A DNA stretch of 21,653 nucleotides from Caldivirga sp. UBA161 (GTDB lineage Archaea; Thermoproteota; Thermoprotei; Thermoproteales; Thermocladiaceae). The notes below the pieces were generated by a model. It saw nothing but the letters and a program-made list of their open reading frames with translations. It was not told where the DNA came from and did no database searches. Every line of letters begins with the position of its first letter. Positions within the stretch are counted from its first letter, which is position 1. Where the stretch lies: assembly GCF_002506515.1 (NCBI RefSeq), contig NZ_DAXS01000084.1, positions 1 to 21,653 on the forward strand, read 5' to 3'. The translations under genes and the position numbers were made by a program. Below are positions 1 to 7,643 of the stretch, one piece after another.

Positions 1-639
1 GGTGCTGCTGTTTCTGGTTTTTCTCGTGATGATTTGTTTATTATTAGTAAGGTTTGGCCTACTCATGCTTCCTTTGATGATGTTTTGAGGAGTGCTAGGG
101 CTAGTGTTGGTAGGCTTGGTACTTTTATTGATCTTTACCTCCTTCATTGGCCTAGCCGTGATGTTCCTATTGCTGAGACTATTAGGGCTTTTGAGAGGCT
201 TATTGATGATGGTTTAATTAGGTTCATGGGTGTTAGTAATTTTAATGCTGAAGCCTTAATGGAGGCTATGGGTGCTGCTAGGAAGTATGAGGTTGTTGCT
301 GATGAGGTTAAGTATAATTTGGCTGATAGGTTCATTGAGAGGGATTTAATGCCAATAGCAGTGAAGGAGAATATAGCCATAATAGCCTACAGCCCACTGG
401 GCACAGGCACACTACTGAATCCAAGCAACCCAAGCTACAGTACATTAAGGAGTATTGCCGAGAAGTACGGTAAAACACCAGCACAAGTAGCATTAAACTG
501 GCTAATAAACAAACCAAACACAATAGCAATACCAAAAGCCACAAGGGAGGAGCATTTAAGGGAAAACCTAGGAGCATTAGGATGGAGAATAAGCCAAGAA
601 GACCAAAAACAACTAGAACAAGCATACCCAATAACCTGA
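1..639 (+). CDS. Aldo/keto reductase, 5' end cut by window
   Basis: NAD(P)H-dependent reductase of the aldo/keto reductase superfamily (TIM barrel, cytoplasmic). The reading frame is open from base 1, so the true start and the N-terminal catalytic Asp/Tyr region lie outside the window. Visible family motifs in order are DLYLLHWP (with the conserved His), GVSNF, YSPLG and the cofactor-binding stretch IPKATREEH near the C-terminus. The TTG at 34 is an internal Leu, not a credible start. The physiological substrate cannot be read from the sequence. Oddity: codons up to about base 350 end almost always in T (gct, gtt, att, cct, act), while codons after it end mostly in A or C (gca, gta, ata, cca, aca), although the protein family is continuous across the switch. 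mtnP follows in the same direction but has its own promoter. Confidence 0.9.
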   Translation, partial: GAAVSGFSRDDLFIISKVWPTHASFDDVLRSARASVGRLGTFIDLYLLHWPSRDVPIAETIRAFERLIDDGLIRFMGVSNFNAEALMEAMGAARKYEVVADEVKYNLADRFIERDLMPIAVKENIAIIAYSPLGTGTLLNPSNPSYSTLRSIAEKYGKTPAQVALNWLINKPNTIAIPKATREEHLRENLGALGWRISQEDQKQLEQAYPIT

Positions 640-644
640 AGTAA

Positions 645-655
645 TACTTAAAACC
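645..655 (+). promoter_or_regulatory. TATA-like box for mtnP
   Basis: The A/T-rich core cttaaaa, centred near 650, lies 26 bases before the ATG at 676. That is the spacing expected for a leaderless archaeal transcript and it supports this start codon. No Shine-Dalgarno sequence is seen. Confidence 0.5.
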
Positions 656-675
656 TTAACAGTAAGCAATGAGTA

Positions 676-1536
676 ATGAAACTAATTAAGATATCTGGTG
701 AAGGCCTATCCTCAGGTGAGGTTAACGAGAAGGAGCTTGGCGTGGGTAAACCCTATATTGCTGTAATAGGTGGTTCAGGGTTATATGACCCAGGCATATT
801 TGAAGAGCCGGTGGAGGTTCAATTACATACACCATACGGGTTACCCAGTGATAATGTAATAATAGGTAGGGTTAAGGGTGAGTGGGTTGCCTTCCTACCT
901 AGGCATGGGCGTGGGCATAGGTATCCACCACATAAGATACCCTATAGGGCCAACATATGGGCCCTTAGGGCCCTGGGGGCTAGGGTTATATTATCCATAA
1001 GCGCCGTGGGTAGTTTAAGGCAGGATTACGCGCCAGGCGACTTCGTTGTCCCCGATCAATTCGTGGACATGACTAAGAATAGGGAGTACACGTTCTATGA
1101 TGGGCCTAGGGTTTGCCATGTTCAAATAGGCCTTGAACCATTCAGTAATGATTTAAGGAATCTAATCATTGAGTCAGCTTCAAGGTATAATAAGACTCAT
1201 GGCTCAGGATGCTACGTGTGCATTGAGGGGCCAAGGTTCAGCACTAAGGCTGAGTCAAGAATATGGAGGGATGTTTATGGATGCGATATAATAGGGATGA
1301 CTCTTGTACCTGAAGTTAACTTGGCTAGGGAATTAGGCATGTGTTACGCCCTATTAGCCGTAATAACGGACTACGACATATGGGTCCCCCACCAGCCTGT
1401 TACTGCTGAGCTTGTTGAGAAGACCATGGGTGAGAAGCTTGATTTAGCTAAGAGGGTTATGGCTGAGGTAATACCTAAGATACCTAAGGATGTTCATGTT
1501 AAGTGCCAGGAGGCGCTTAAGGATGCCTGTGTCTAG
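676..1536 (+). CDS. mtnP: S-methyl-5'-thioadenosine phosphorylase
   Basis: Phosphorolysis of 5'-methylthioadenosine to adenine and 5-methylthioribose-1-phosphate, for purine and methionine salvage; cytoplasmic, and hexameric in known hyperthermophile homologues. Motifs of the PNP/MTAP family are present: GGSGLYDPG (phosphate site), FLPRHGRGH, KIPYRANIWAL, SAVGSLR, CIEGPRFST, GMTLVPEVNLA and TDYDIW. Cysteines are frequent (CHV, GCYVC, GCD, MCY and two near the C-terminus), in keeping with the disulfide-stabilised Sulfolobus-type enzymes. The 286 residues include about 25 before the first beta strand (PYIAVIGGSG), longer than in the Sulfolobus protein I recall; the TATA spacing still supports ATG 676. 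The stop overlaps the stop of truD tail to tail. A purine phosphoribosyltransferase further along could reuse the adenine released. Confidence 0.96.
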   Translation: MKLIKISGEGLSSGEVNEKELGVGKPYIAVIGGSGLYDPGIFEEPVEVQLHTPYGLPSDNVIIGRVKGEWVAFLPRHGRGHRYPPHKIPYRANIWALRALGARVILSISAVGSLRQDYAPGDFVVPDQFVDMTKNREYTFYDGPRVCHVQIGLEPFSNDLRNLIIESASRYNKTHGSGCYVCIEGPRFSTKAESRIWRDVYGCDIIGMTLVPEVNLARELGMCYALLAVITDYDIWVPHQPVTAELVEKTMGEKLDLAKRVMAEVIPKIPKDVHVKCQEALKDACV

Positions 1537-2864
1537 AAGTCTAATTCAGGCTTATTGGGTTTAATGAATTCCCTAAGTAGTGTTGTTGCGTAATTACCCT
1601 TGGGTAGTTTAAAAATTAGCCTAGCGTTATCACCGTTAACTGATATTGAGTGTATTATTGGTTTAACACTAAGCCACCTAACACTACCCCCGGTGGCTAA
1701 TTTAGGCATGCCACTTACCTTAAAGTCGCTTGGCTCAATGCCCTCAGCCTTAAGTATGCTTAACTCAATCTCACCCTGAATACCATTATTAAACCTACTC
1801 CTATAACCTACAAGGTGCCCAACCACTGTTGCCCTACCCTTACTTATTAGTGAATTAACCTTATCAACCATTGAACCCTCAGCCTTAATAACATTACCAG
1901 TGGGTAACCCATGCTCATCAAGTAGGACTACTAAGTCACCCTCAGCAGCCTTATTTATACTAATGCCCCTACCAATCCTAGCACTTAGAGCCTTATTAAA
2001 GAGGTAGGATTGGTAAGCCTCAACATATAGTTTAAGTAAATTCATTGGTAATTTACCTAAGGCGTTCATGTAGTTTCCTGGATCCATTGATAATTGCTTA
2101 AGCACGAGCCTTTCAGGAAGATACCTAATGCTCCTTGGTAGTAATTCAAGGGCCTTAGAGTACTCACCCATGCCTGCTAGTTCCCTAGCCTTCTTAATTA
2201 TATCATCCTCATAGGGGTATGGTTTAGCAATCAATTCTTCAACAGCCTTCTCAAAGTCACCCATTACAATTAACTTACCTATAATGTGTGAGTTAGGCCT
2301 CCTTAAACCAAACCTCTGGTAACCATAGTATGATGGTAATCCCCTCTCCATGACTTGCTCAACAACACAGTTAAACGCTGATTCACCACCAGTAATACCT
2401 CTAATCATTATGGTGAATTGATTACCCCATATTTCACCAGGCGTGAAAGGCTTATCCATTGAGAATGAAGCCATAATCCTAACCCTGGGACCCAGGTCTA
2501 AGCCATCTAATTGCACTGGTGCAATACCCCTAATTGATATTACTTGAGTAGCCACTGCTCCAGTGTCCTTTAACCCACCGTATGATATATCGTTAAGTTT
2601 AACACCAAGCCTTCTACTAAGCGTAATCACTAGGCTAATTGTATCAATCCTCCTCTTCTCAATAATAATCCAAGTGTATGGGCCAGGCTTAGGCTTAATG
2701 TTCACTGGAGCCTTTGAGGATATAACTCTCCCATCAATTAAAACCTCCTCAACTATGAAATCCTCAGGACTGCTCCTTAATTTACCCCCAACACCACTAC
2801 AGTCAGTTATGTAATACTCCATACCCACCTGCAGGTCTAAGGGGGCCTCAGTTGGCTTAGGCAT
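1533..2864 (-). CDS. truD: tRNA pseudouridine(13) synthase TruD
   Basis: Converts U13 of tRNAs to pseudouridine. The 443 residues contain the TruD signature SPEDFIVEE (33-41), the catalytic loop GGLKDTGAVATQ with the presumed nucleophile Asp100, and the second signature YYGYQRFGLRRPNSH around residue 180. The C-terminal half is the TruD-specific insertion domain with the AYQSYLFN segment. The ATG at 2864 lies 12 bases after the stop of the upstream membrane-protein gene, so the two may be co-transcribed; ATG 2822 (MEYYITD) is a weaker alternative, because archaeal TruD proteins usually carry an EAPxDxxVGM-like lead-in as seen here. It converges on mtnP with a 4-base overlap and leaves no space for a terminator between them. 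Confidence 0.95.
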   Translation of the reverse strand: MPKPTEAPLDLQVGMEYYITDCSGVGGKLRSSPEDFIVEEVLIDGRVISSKAPVNIKPKPGPYTWIIIEKRRIDTISLVITLSRRLGVKLNDISYGGLKDTGAVATQVISIRGIAPVQLDGLDLGPRVRIMASFSMDKPFTPGEIWGNQFTIMIRGITGGESAFNCVVEQVMERGLPSYYGYQRFGLRRPNSHIIGKLIVMGDFEKAVEELIAKPYPYEDDIIKKARELAGMGEYSKALELLPRSIRYLPERLVLKQLSMDPGNYMNALGKLPMNLLKLYVEAYQSYLFNKALSARIGRGISINKAAEGDLVVLLDEHGLPTGNVIKAEGSMVDKVNSLISKGRATVVGHLVGYRSRFNNGIQGEIELSILKAEGIEPSDFKVSGMPKLATGGSVRWLSVKPIIHSISVNGDNARLIFKLPKGNYATTLLREFIKPNKPELDF

Positions 2865-2876
2865 TTCAGGATACGC

Positions 2877-3755
2877 CTAAACATCTATTAATAAACCAAC
2901 CTCCCCAAGCAGTTTACTTAAGCCGTATAGTATAGATGAGTATATCGCCATTGATACGTCAACCATTATATTAAATTCCTCAAGCCTACTGCCTAGGCTA
3001 AATAGGTTTGTTCCAAGGGATATTATACCCTTAACATCATTAATTAATGAGGGGTTAATTGAAATCATTAATCCTTGGCTAATCAGCCAGTTAGCCATTA
3101 CCACTACGTAAATTGGGGTTACTAAGCCCATTGAGAACAGGAAGCCACCAATCCACCTAACCTGCCTAATTGGGATTAAACTAGCCCCAAGGGCCGTTAA
3201 CTGCATTGCATAATTAGCTATTATGGACAGGTAATAGAGCATGTAGGTGTTAACCAGTGCCCACTCAGCCTGCCAAGTGAAGTATCTTGATATATCATTA
3301 AGGTAATAACCCACTGGTGATATGAAGGGGAGAACCGTTAATGTTACCTCTGCAACATATAGTTGAGTCAATGAGTTAACTAAAGCGTTAGCCATACTGC
3401 TGAACGCTAATGCAGCTGACCCAGGATTAGTTATTAATCTCTTAATCGCCTCCTCCACTGTTACGCAAGCCCCATAGGAGGTGACTGAGCAGTGAATAAC
3501 CTTAATGTGCTGGGTGATAGATTCAACCTTCAGGTTTAAACCACTTAGAATGATTCCTGTTAGGTACTGTTGCTTAATTAACATGAATAGCGCAATTATA
3601 TACATGAAGAAACCCAGTAGGGTATCAAAAATGTGGGTTTCCCCAATCCTCCTAATCATTGCGTTTCCCCAACTCATCAATACGTAACCATAAATTATAT
3701 TCAAGGAAGAGCCTAATAATGCAATGCATAAGCCGTAATTATCCAGACAAATCAT
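2877..3755 (-). CDS. Multi-pass membrane protein of unknown function
   Basis: Not recognised as a named family. The 292 residues have roughly six hydrophobic segments: about 4-26, 44-62, a long stretch near 110-150, 165-190, 197-225 and a C-terminal amphipathic or hydrophobic region. Residues 63-115 form a soluble loop with two Cys (HCSVTSYGAC), an arrangement that could form a disulfide outside the cell. It is divergent from a pilin-like gene at 3867 across 111 bases. This makes a membrane platform, DNA-uptake (CedA/VirB6-like) or pilus-associated role conceivable, but no diagnostic motif is seen and this is inference only. A TATA-like ctaattaag at about 3771-3780 lies 20-25 bases upstream of the ATG. 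truD follows 12 bases downstream and may be co-transcribed. Confidence 0.75.
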   Translation of the reverse strand: MICLDNYGLCIALLGSSLNIIYGYVLMSWGNAMIRRIGETHIFDTLLGFFMYIIALFMLIKQQYLTGIILSGLNLKVESITQHIKVIHCSVTSYGACVTVEEAIKRLITNPGSAALAFSSMANALVNSLTQLYVAEVTLTVLPFISPVGYYLNDISRYFTWQAEWALVNTYMLYYLSIIANYAMQLTALGASLIPIRQVRWIGGFLFSMGLVTPIYVVVMANWLISQGLMISINPSLINDVKGIISLGTNLFSLGSRLEEFNIMVDVSMAIYSSILYGLSKLLGEVGLLIDV

Positions 3756-3792
3756 TACTACTGATGAATACTAATTAAGTTTAGGTTAAGGC

Positions 3793-3830
3793 TAAGTAGG
3801 GTAAAGGCAGTTACCTCATTCCCCTACTTA
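3793..3830. repeat. 9-bp perfect inverted repeat in divergent promoter region
   Basis: Arms TAAGTAGGG (3793-3801) and CCCTACTTA (3822-3830) are exact reverse complements separated by 20 bases. An inner GTAA/TTAC pair (3801-3804 and 3811-3814) can extend the fold. It lies between the membrane-protein gene (minus) and the pilin-like gene (plus). It could be an operator for both, or a hairpin in the 5' leader of the pilin-like transcript. Neither has been shown. Confidence 0.6.
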
Positions 3831-3866
3831 CGCTTCAGTTAACGCCTGGTTGCCAGTAATTACCCC

Positions 3867-4277
3867 ATGAGCAGTGGGTTAAGTAACATAGTCTGGACCA
3901 TAATAGGGGTCGTGTTATCAGTAATAGTGGCTGCAATACTATGGGTTTTCGTATCAAATAGTATGAGTACGTACAGTCAATTACTTGTAAGTGCAGGTGA
4001 AGTGACCCCAAGCATGATTCAAGCAACCATAAAGAACATGGGCTTAGGTTCAGTGACGGTACTTGGCATTAACTTTACTAATCAAGATGGGGGCCAAGTC
4101 ACGTGTACCGTGACAAGTGCGTATGTGAATGGCTTATCCATAAACTTAACTAAGCCCATTGTATTAAAGGGTGGTGATCAATTAATAGTAGATGCTGAGG
4201 GTGTTGGATGCGTGTACGCTTACTATGTTATAGTAAGGACCAGTAGTGGTTACTACAGTAGTGTGGTGAATGATTAA
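3867..4277 (+). CDS. Type IV pilin-like / ArlF-G-like surface protein
   Basis: A 136-residue protein with one N-terminal hydrophobic helix (about residues 6-30, IVWTIIGVVLSVIVAAILW) directly after a short polar start (MSSGLSN). The rest is predicted beta-rich and full of Thr, Val, Gly and Asn (for example GSVTVLGINF and TSAYVNGLSINLTKPIVLKGGDQLIVD). This is the architecture of archaeal type IV pilins and of archaellum stator-like ArlF/ArlG proteins: helix anchor plus extracellular beta-sandwich. A classical K/R-G cleavage site for the prepilin peptidase is absent; SG-L is the nearest match. Two Cys (CTVTS and GCVYAY) may form a disulfide. It is 2 bases upstream of the next gene, so almost certainly co-transcribed and coupled. 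The exact family is unknown to me. Confidence 0.7.
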   Translation: MSSGLSNIVWTIIGVVLSVIVAAILWVFVSNSMSTYSQLLVSAGEVTPSMIQATIKNMGLGSVTVLGINFTNQDGGQVTCTVTSAYVNGLSINLTKPIVLKGGDQLIVDAEGVGCVYAYYVIVRTSSGYYSSVVND

Positions 4278-4279
4278 TA

Positions 4280-5032
4280 ATGAGGGGTAGCATTGGTCAA
4301 TTAAACCTCCTGGTTTTACCATCAGCAGCACCTATTGTTAAAGGTATGGTTACATGGCGATATAATTCAAGTTGTAGCCTAATGGGCTTAAATCTACCCC
4401 TCAATGATGAGGATGAGTTAATAATCATTAGGCTAGCGATGGAATACGGCTTCATGATTAAGCCCAGTAACATAAGTAATGTAGGCAACTTCATTAGTGA
4501 ATGCGAGGGGCTCATATGCTCAGCTTTAAGACTTATTGATACTCAACCACCCGGCTTATTAAAAGGAGCCTGCTTCACTGTACCAATACCACCATTGGAG
4601 CCTATTTCCACAATCTTAGGATTATTAATTGCATTACCAATAATGAGGATTATAGGTAAGGGAGTAACATATGAAGTGTATAGTGATAGGTGGTTTAGGT
4701 TTAAGGATCTACTACTCTACCTTAAGTTAAGGGGCGTTAACATGAATGTTTACACAACAGCGGCGCCGGAGGAAGCCCAAGCACCACCATTTGACCATGT
4801 TTTCCAAGGTAAAGGCAAGTTAAACATTAGAATCCCAGTAGGGCAGAATCAGGAGAGGGATAATTATATTCCTGTTAGTATTAAGGAATTAATAGGGAAT
4901 AGTAATGAAATCCCCCTAAGGGCATTGCTTGATTCAGGGATCCCAATAAGTGAGGTTAATAAATTAATAATGACTGGGGTGGCGTACCTAGATGTAAGTA
5001 ATGGCATTACTGTGCTTAAGCTAAGTAAATAA
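4280..5032 (+). CDS. Hypothetical protein downstream of pilin-like gene
   Basis: 250 residues, not recognised. The first 105 residues appear globular, with four Cys (SSCSL, ECEGLIC, GACF) and an EDELIIIRLAMEYGF segment. One convincing membrane-spanning stretch follows a proline-rich turn (PIPPLEP, about 102-108) and covers about 109-128 (ISTILGLLIALPIMRIIG). The C-terminal half is soluble and ends with a short helical part (PISEVNKLIMTGVAYLDVS) that resembles a small helical or winged-helix tail. The start is fixed by TAATAATG: the upstream stop at 4275-4277 is 2 bases before this ATG, with a ggtga motif 12-15 bases upstream that could serve as ribosome-binding site. Its partners are probably the pilin-like protein and, perhaps, the divergent membrane protein. 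Confidence 0.75.
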   Translation: MRGSIGQLNLLVLPSAAPIVKGMVTWRYNSSCSLMGLNLPLNDEDELIIIRLAMEYGFMIKPSNISNVGNFISECEGLICSALRLIDTQPPGLLKGACFTVPIPPLEPISTILGLLIALPIMRIIGKGVTYEVYSDRWFRFKDLLLYLKLRGVNMNVYTTAAPEEAQAPPFDHVFQGKGKLNIRIPVGQNQERDNYIPVSIKELIGNSNEIPLRALLDSGIPISEVNKLIMTGVAYLDVSNGITVLKLSK

Positions 5033-5047
5033 AAGTGGAAAGTTCCT

Positions 5048-5251
5048 TTACTTCTCAATTAAGCCATATGGCAGCACTTGGTTTATTAACTCCACATGTG
5101 CAAGTAATGTCCTTCTACAACAATACCTGGTTACATGTAGGTCATCAAGCACCTTCCCAGGATCCTCCCCGGCAAGCACCCTATTTCTAAATGGCTCCCA
5201 TAAGTGGCCTAGCGGCCTCCCACAGGTCCAGCACCTAATTGGGACTATCAT
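5048..5251 (-). CDS. rpo10: RNA polymerase subunit Rpo10 (RpoN/Rpb10)
   Basis: Small zinc-binding subunit of archaeal RNA polymerase, homologous to eukaryotic Rpb10. The 67 residues carry the invariant zinc motif: CWTCG at 7-11 and the atypical paired cysteines RYCCRR at 42-47. The N-terminus MIVPIRCWTCGRPLG and the internal segment KVLDDLHVTRYCCRR are diagnostic. A TATA-like stretch ttaataaact (5274-5285) lies about 28 bases before the ATG, so it can be transcribed on its own as a leaderless mRNA although it follows rps9. Its stop lies 15 bases from the convergent 4280-5032 gene. Confidence 0.97.
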   Translation of the reverse strand: MIVPIRCWTCGRPLGHLWEPFRNRVLAGEDPGKVLDDLHVTRYCCRRTLLAHVELINQVLPYGLIEK

Positions 5252-5272
5252 TCACTAAATGCAATACTGATG

Positions 5273-5286
5273 CCTTAATAAACTTT
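5273..5286 (-). promoter_or_regulatory. TATA-like box for rpo10
   Basis: On the minus strand it reads aaagtttattaagg, centred about 28 bases upstream of the rpo10 ATG, consistent with leaderless initiation. The rest of the 125-base rps9-rpo10 gap (5252-5376) shows no further clear element. Confidence 0.45.
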
Positions 5287-5376
5287 GCCCTTAGAGCCAG
5301 AAGTTACTGAGCATTAATCCAATATTACTTAGATTACTGATTAGATGATTCATTTAGCTACGTTTAAATCATGAAC

Positions 5377-5841
5377 TCATCTATATGCTTTCTGCCTCTT
5401 ACTCCTAGCGTGCTTTAAGCCAGGCTTCTTAGGTTCGGTCCTCCTCTCATCTCCCTTAATCATTGTCGAGTCATACAGCATGTATAGGTTAAGTAACTCT
5501 TTGCTTTGGAAGTACTCTACAAGCCCCCTTGCTATAGCCATCCTCACCGCTGATGCCTGACCCATGAATCCACCGCCGCTCACTGTTACATCAATATCAA
5601 CCTTATTAACAATATCCCTTCCAGCAAGAACAAGGGGCTCCATCATCTTAAGCCTAGCAACCTCCATGGGCCATATGGTTAATGGAACGCCATTAATCTT
5701 AACAATCCCTGAACCAGGCCTAATCACAGCCCTAGCCACGGCAGTCTTCCTTTTACCCACCGCTATAACAACCCTCTGCCCATTAACCTCCTGAACCTCA
5801 ACGAATGGGATTGGCCTAATGCGGCTCTCCTCCTCAGTCAC
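5377..5841 (-). CDS. rps9: 30S ribosomal protein uS9
   Basis: Small-subunit ribosomal protein S9, whose basic C-terminal tail reaches the P-site tRNA. The 154 residues include the family motif GKRKTAVARAVIRPGSG, GGGFMGQASAVRMAIARGL, and the conserved basic C-terminus KKPGLKHARSKRQKAYR. The start is GTG at 5841, giving about 25 residues before the family core, typical for crenarchaeal forms. A TATA-like agtttaaagc at 5875-5884 lies 34-43 bases upstream, so a short leader is likely here. In many archaea the order is rpl13-rps9-rpoN-rpoK. Here rps9 and rpo10 remain together, but rpl13 is not upstream (uppP is) and rpoK is not downstream. Confidence 0.97.
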   Translation of the reverse strand: MTEEESRIRPIPFVEVQEVNGQRVVIAVGKRKTAVARAVIRPGSGIVKINGVPLTIWPMEVARLKMMEPLVLAGRDIVNKVDIDVTVSGGGFMGQASAVRMAIARGLVEYFQSKELLNLYMLYDSTMIKGDERRTEPKKPGLKHARSKRQKAYR

Positions 5842-5909
5842 GCATCCGTCATTCTCCAGGTGTTAATAAGCTTTAGCTTTAAACTAAATGATGTAGCCTT
5901 AAGGCATGA

Positions 5910-6755
5910 TTAACCGAAGCCAGTTATAATGCTTAATACCCCACTTAATACTGCTAAGGCACCCAGTAATGCGGTTAATGCTGCTATGTGCCTACTCCTA
6001 GCAAACTTAATTAATGCATCTATCAGCGCAATGCTGATTAAAGCCGCAATTACTATTGCTGTAATAATAGTGTACGTATTAATGTCGGCAATTAACGTAT
6101 TGAATAAGTGCTTCGTGAATAGTACTGGAACTATAGATGCCCCTATTGCCGCGGGTATCATTGATATGAATGATAATTTAAATGAATCCTCAGGATTAAG
6201 GCCAAGCAGAAGCATTGCTGATACTGTTACACCAGACCTACTTACTCCTGGTAATGCGGCAATACCCTGAACCACACCTATTACTGCAACCTCCCACATT
6301 CTTAAGTCACTTAAGCTCTTCCTAGGCATGTATCTTAACCTTGAGAATGTTATTAGGATTGAATCAGCAATCAGTATTAGGCCTAGTGCAATCATGGGTA
6401 AGCCAATTCCAATACCCTTAATTGAGTCAGCTATTGTTAGGTAAAGTGGGACGCCAATTAATCCCGTTAGGATGGTTATGACTACAACGTACTTAAGCAT
6501 CATGTAATCGTACCTACTCCCCCTTAGGACAAGTGACTTCAATATTCCCCACACATCTCTTCTAAAGTAAATTAAAGCAGCCAGCACTGTACCAGCCTCA
6601 AGGAATAATCCAAGTGCATAGGCTTGGTTGAATGATAAATGTAATGCATATATTGAAGTTATCATTATTTGAGTCTTACTACTTACAGGTAGCCATTCGC
6701 TAATGCCCTGCACAATACCTAGGATAATACCATTGATTGCGTAGTTCAGATTCAT
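5910..6755 (-). CDS. uppP: UppP/BacA-type polyprenyl-diphosphate phosphatase
   Basis: Integral membrane phosphatase that recycles polyprenyl diphosphate carriers (dolichyl-type in archaea) to the monophosphate for glycan assembly. The 281 residues contain both family signatures: GIVQGISEWLPVSSKTQ near residues 13-29, with the catalytic Glu, and ALPGVSRSGVT near residue 168, with the catalytic Ser/Arg. About eight transmembrane helices are visible. In bacterial enzymes the first signature ends in a His; here it is Gln (SSKTQ). The gene starts 22 bases after a membrane-anchored metallophosphoesterase and is probably in the same transcript. This hints at shared lipid-carrier or phosphoester work at the membrane (inference). 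Confidence 0.93.
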   Translation of the reverse strand: MNLNYAINGIILGIVQGISEWLPVSSKTQIMITSIYALHLSFNQAYALGLFLEAGTVLAALIYFRRDVWGILKSLVLRGSRYDYMMLKYVVVITILTGLIGVPLYLTIADSIKGIGIGLPMIALGLILIADSILITFSRLRYMPRKSLSDLRMWEVAVIGVVQGIAALPGVSRSGVTVSAMLLLGLNPEDSFKLSFISMIPAAIGASIVPVLFTKHLFNTLIADINTYTIITAIVIAALISIALIDALIKFARSRHIAALTALLGALAVLSGVLSIITGFG

Positions 6756-6777
6756 GAAAATGCCGTGAAATTAGCCA

Positions 6778-7581
6778 TTAATAAAAATTATCCGAACTCA
6801 CTCTACTTAGCTTAACAATCAGCCTCTTATTAACGCATCTAATTAATACATATCCATTGTATGGATTAGTGAAGAGGATACCCTTCCATGAACCAGGATT
6901 AGCAACCTTAAATCTACTGCTTATTACCGGTAAGTGCGTATGCCCAATGATTACCCAATCATCATGATTAGCATTCAGTATTCTCCTGGTTATTAATTCT
7001 ACAATAGGTAGCTTAAGTAGAGTTAGGGGAGCTATGTTAATTAAGCCTGCTAATAAGCCATCACTTACTGTATAGTCACCATGGGCTACGTAAACTGCAT
7101 CACTGCAGTTAGGGAAATTAACCTTAATAGCCCTGGGCACTGTTACTATTAATATATTGCTGAATTTAATCACAACAGGTTCATTATCCTTAATTTCTGG
7201 GTCATGGGAGGATTCGCTTCTCACGTAGATTAGGGTTAATTCACTGCCATTATCATTAATTAACCCTAGCCTTTGAGTAGCCCAGTGAAGCATTATTCTT
7301 AATTCATCATCATTAACCTTAACTCTGCGGTCAAATAAATCACCAGCAATAACCATGGTATTCACCCCACTTCTCCTAATTAATTCACTGATTACTGATA
7401 AGTCACTTGAGTTAGCATCCACATGCAGGTCTGAAACCACTAACATTGAGTTAGAGTTTATGCTGATGCCACTCATCTTTAATTCACGATCTATTAACCA
7501 TGGTGAATTATTAATTAACATGTAAAGTATCAATACTACCGCGGCTACTGAAGCCACTACATATATTAGGGTCAATGACAT
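6778..7581 (-). CDS. Membrane-anchored calcineurin-like metallophosphoesterase
   Basis: 267 residues with an N-terminal membrane anchor (about 4-23) followed by a calcineurin-like phosphoesterase domain. Metal-binding motifs are SDLHVD (about 50-55), GDLFDRR (about 80-86), VAHGDYTV and GHTHLP. The usual GNHD motif is altered: the aligned position reads ESSHDP, so the Asn that normally contacts metal and phosphate is Ser while His-Asp are kept. Activity may therefore be changed or lost. The substrate cannot be assigned. The gene lies 22 bases before uppP on the same strand and 62 bases after the SRPBCC gene, suggesting co-expression with uppP. A polyprenyl or lipid phosphate role is a guess from context only. 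Confidence 0.85.
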   Translation of the reverse strand: MSLTLIYVVASVAAVVLILYMLINNSPWLIDRELKMSGISINSNSMLVVSDLHVDANSSDLSVISELIRRSGVNTMVIAGDLFDRRVKVNDDELRIMLHWATQRLGLINDNGSELTLIYVRSESSHDPEIKDNEPVVIKFSNILIVTVPRAIKVNFPNCSDAVYVAHGDYTVSDGLLAGLINIAPLTLLKLPIVELITRRILNANHDDWVIIGHTHLPVISSRFKVANPGSWKGILFTNPYNGYVLIRCVNKRLIVKLSRVSSDNFY

Positions 7582-7643
7582 TCATGAGGGTTCAGTGAGT
7601 ACATTTAAGAAGCTAACGCCATTAGGATTACTGGTAATGTAGC

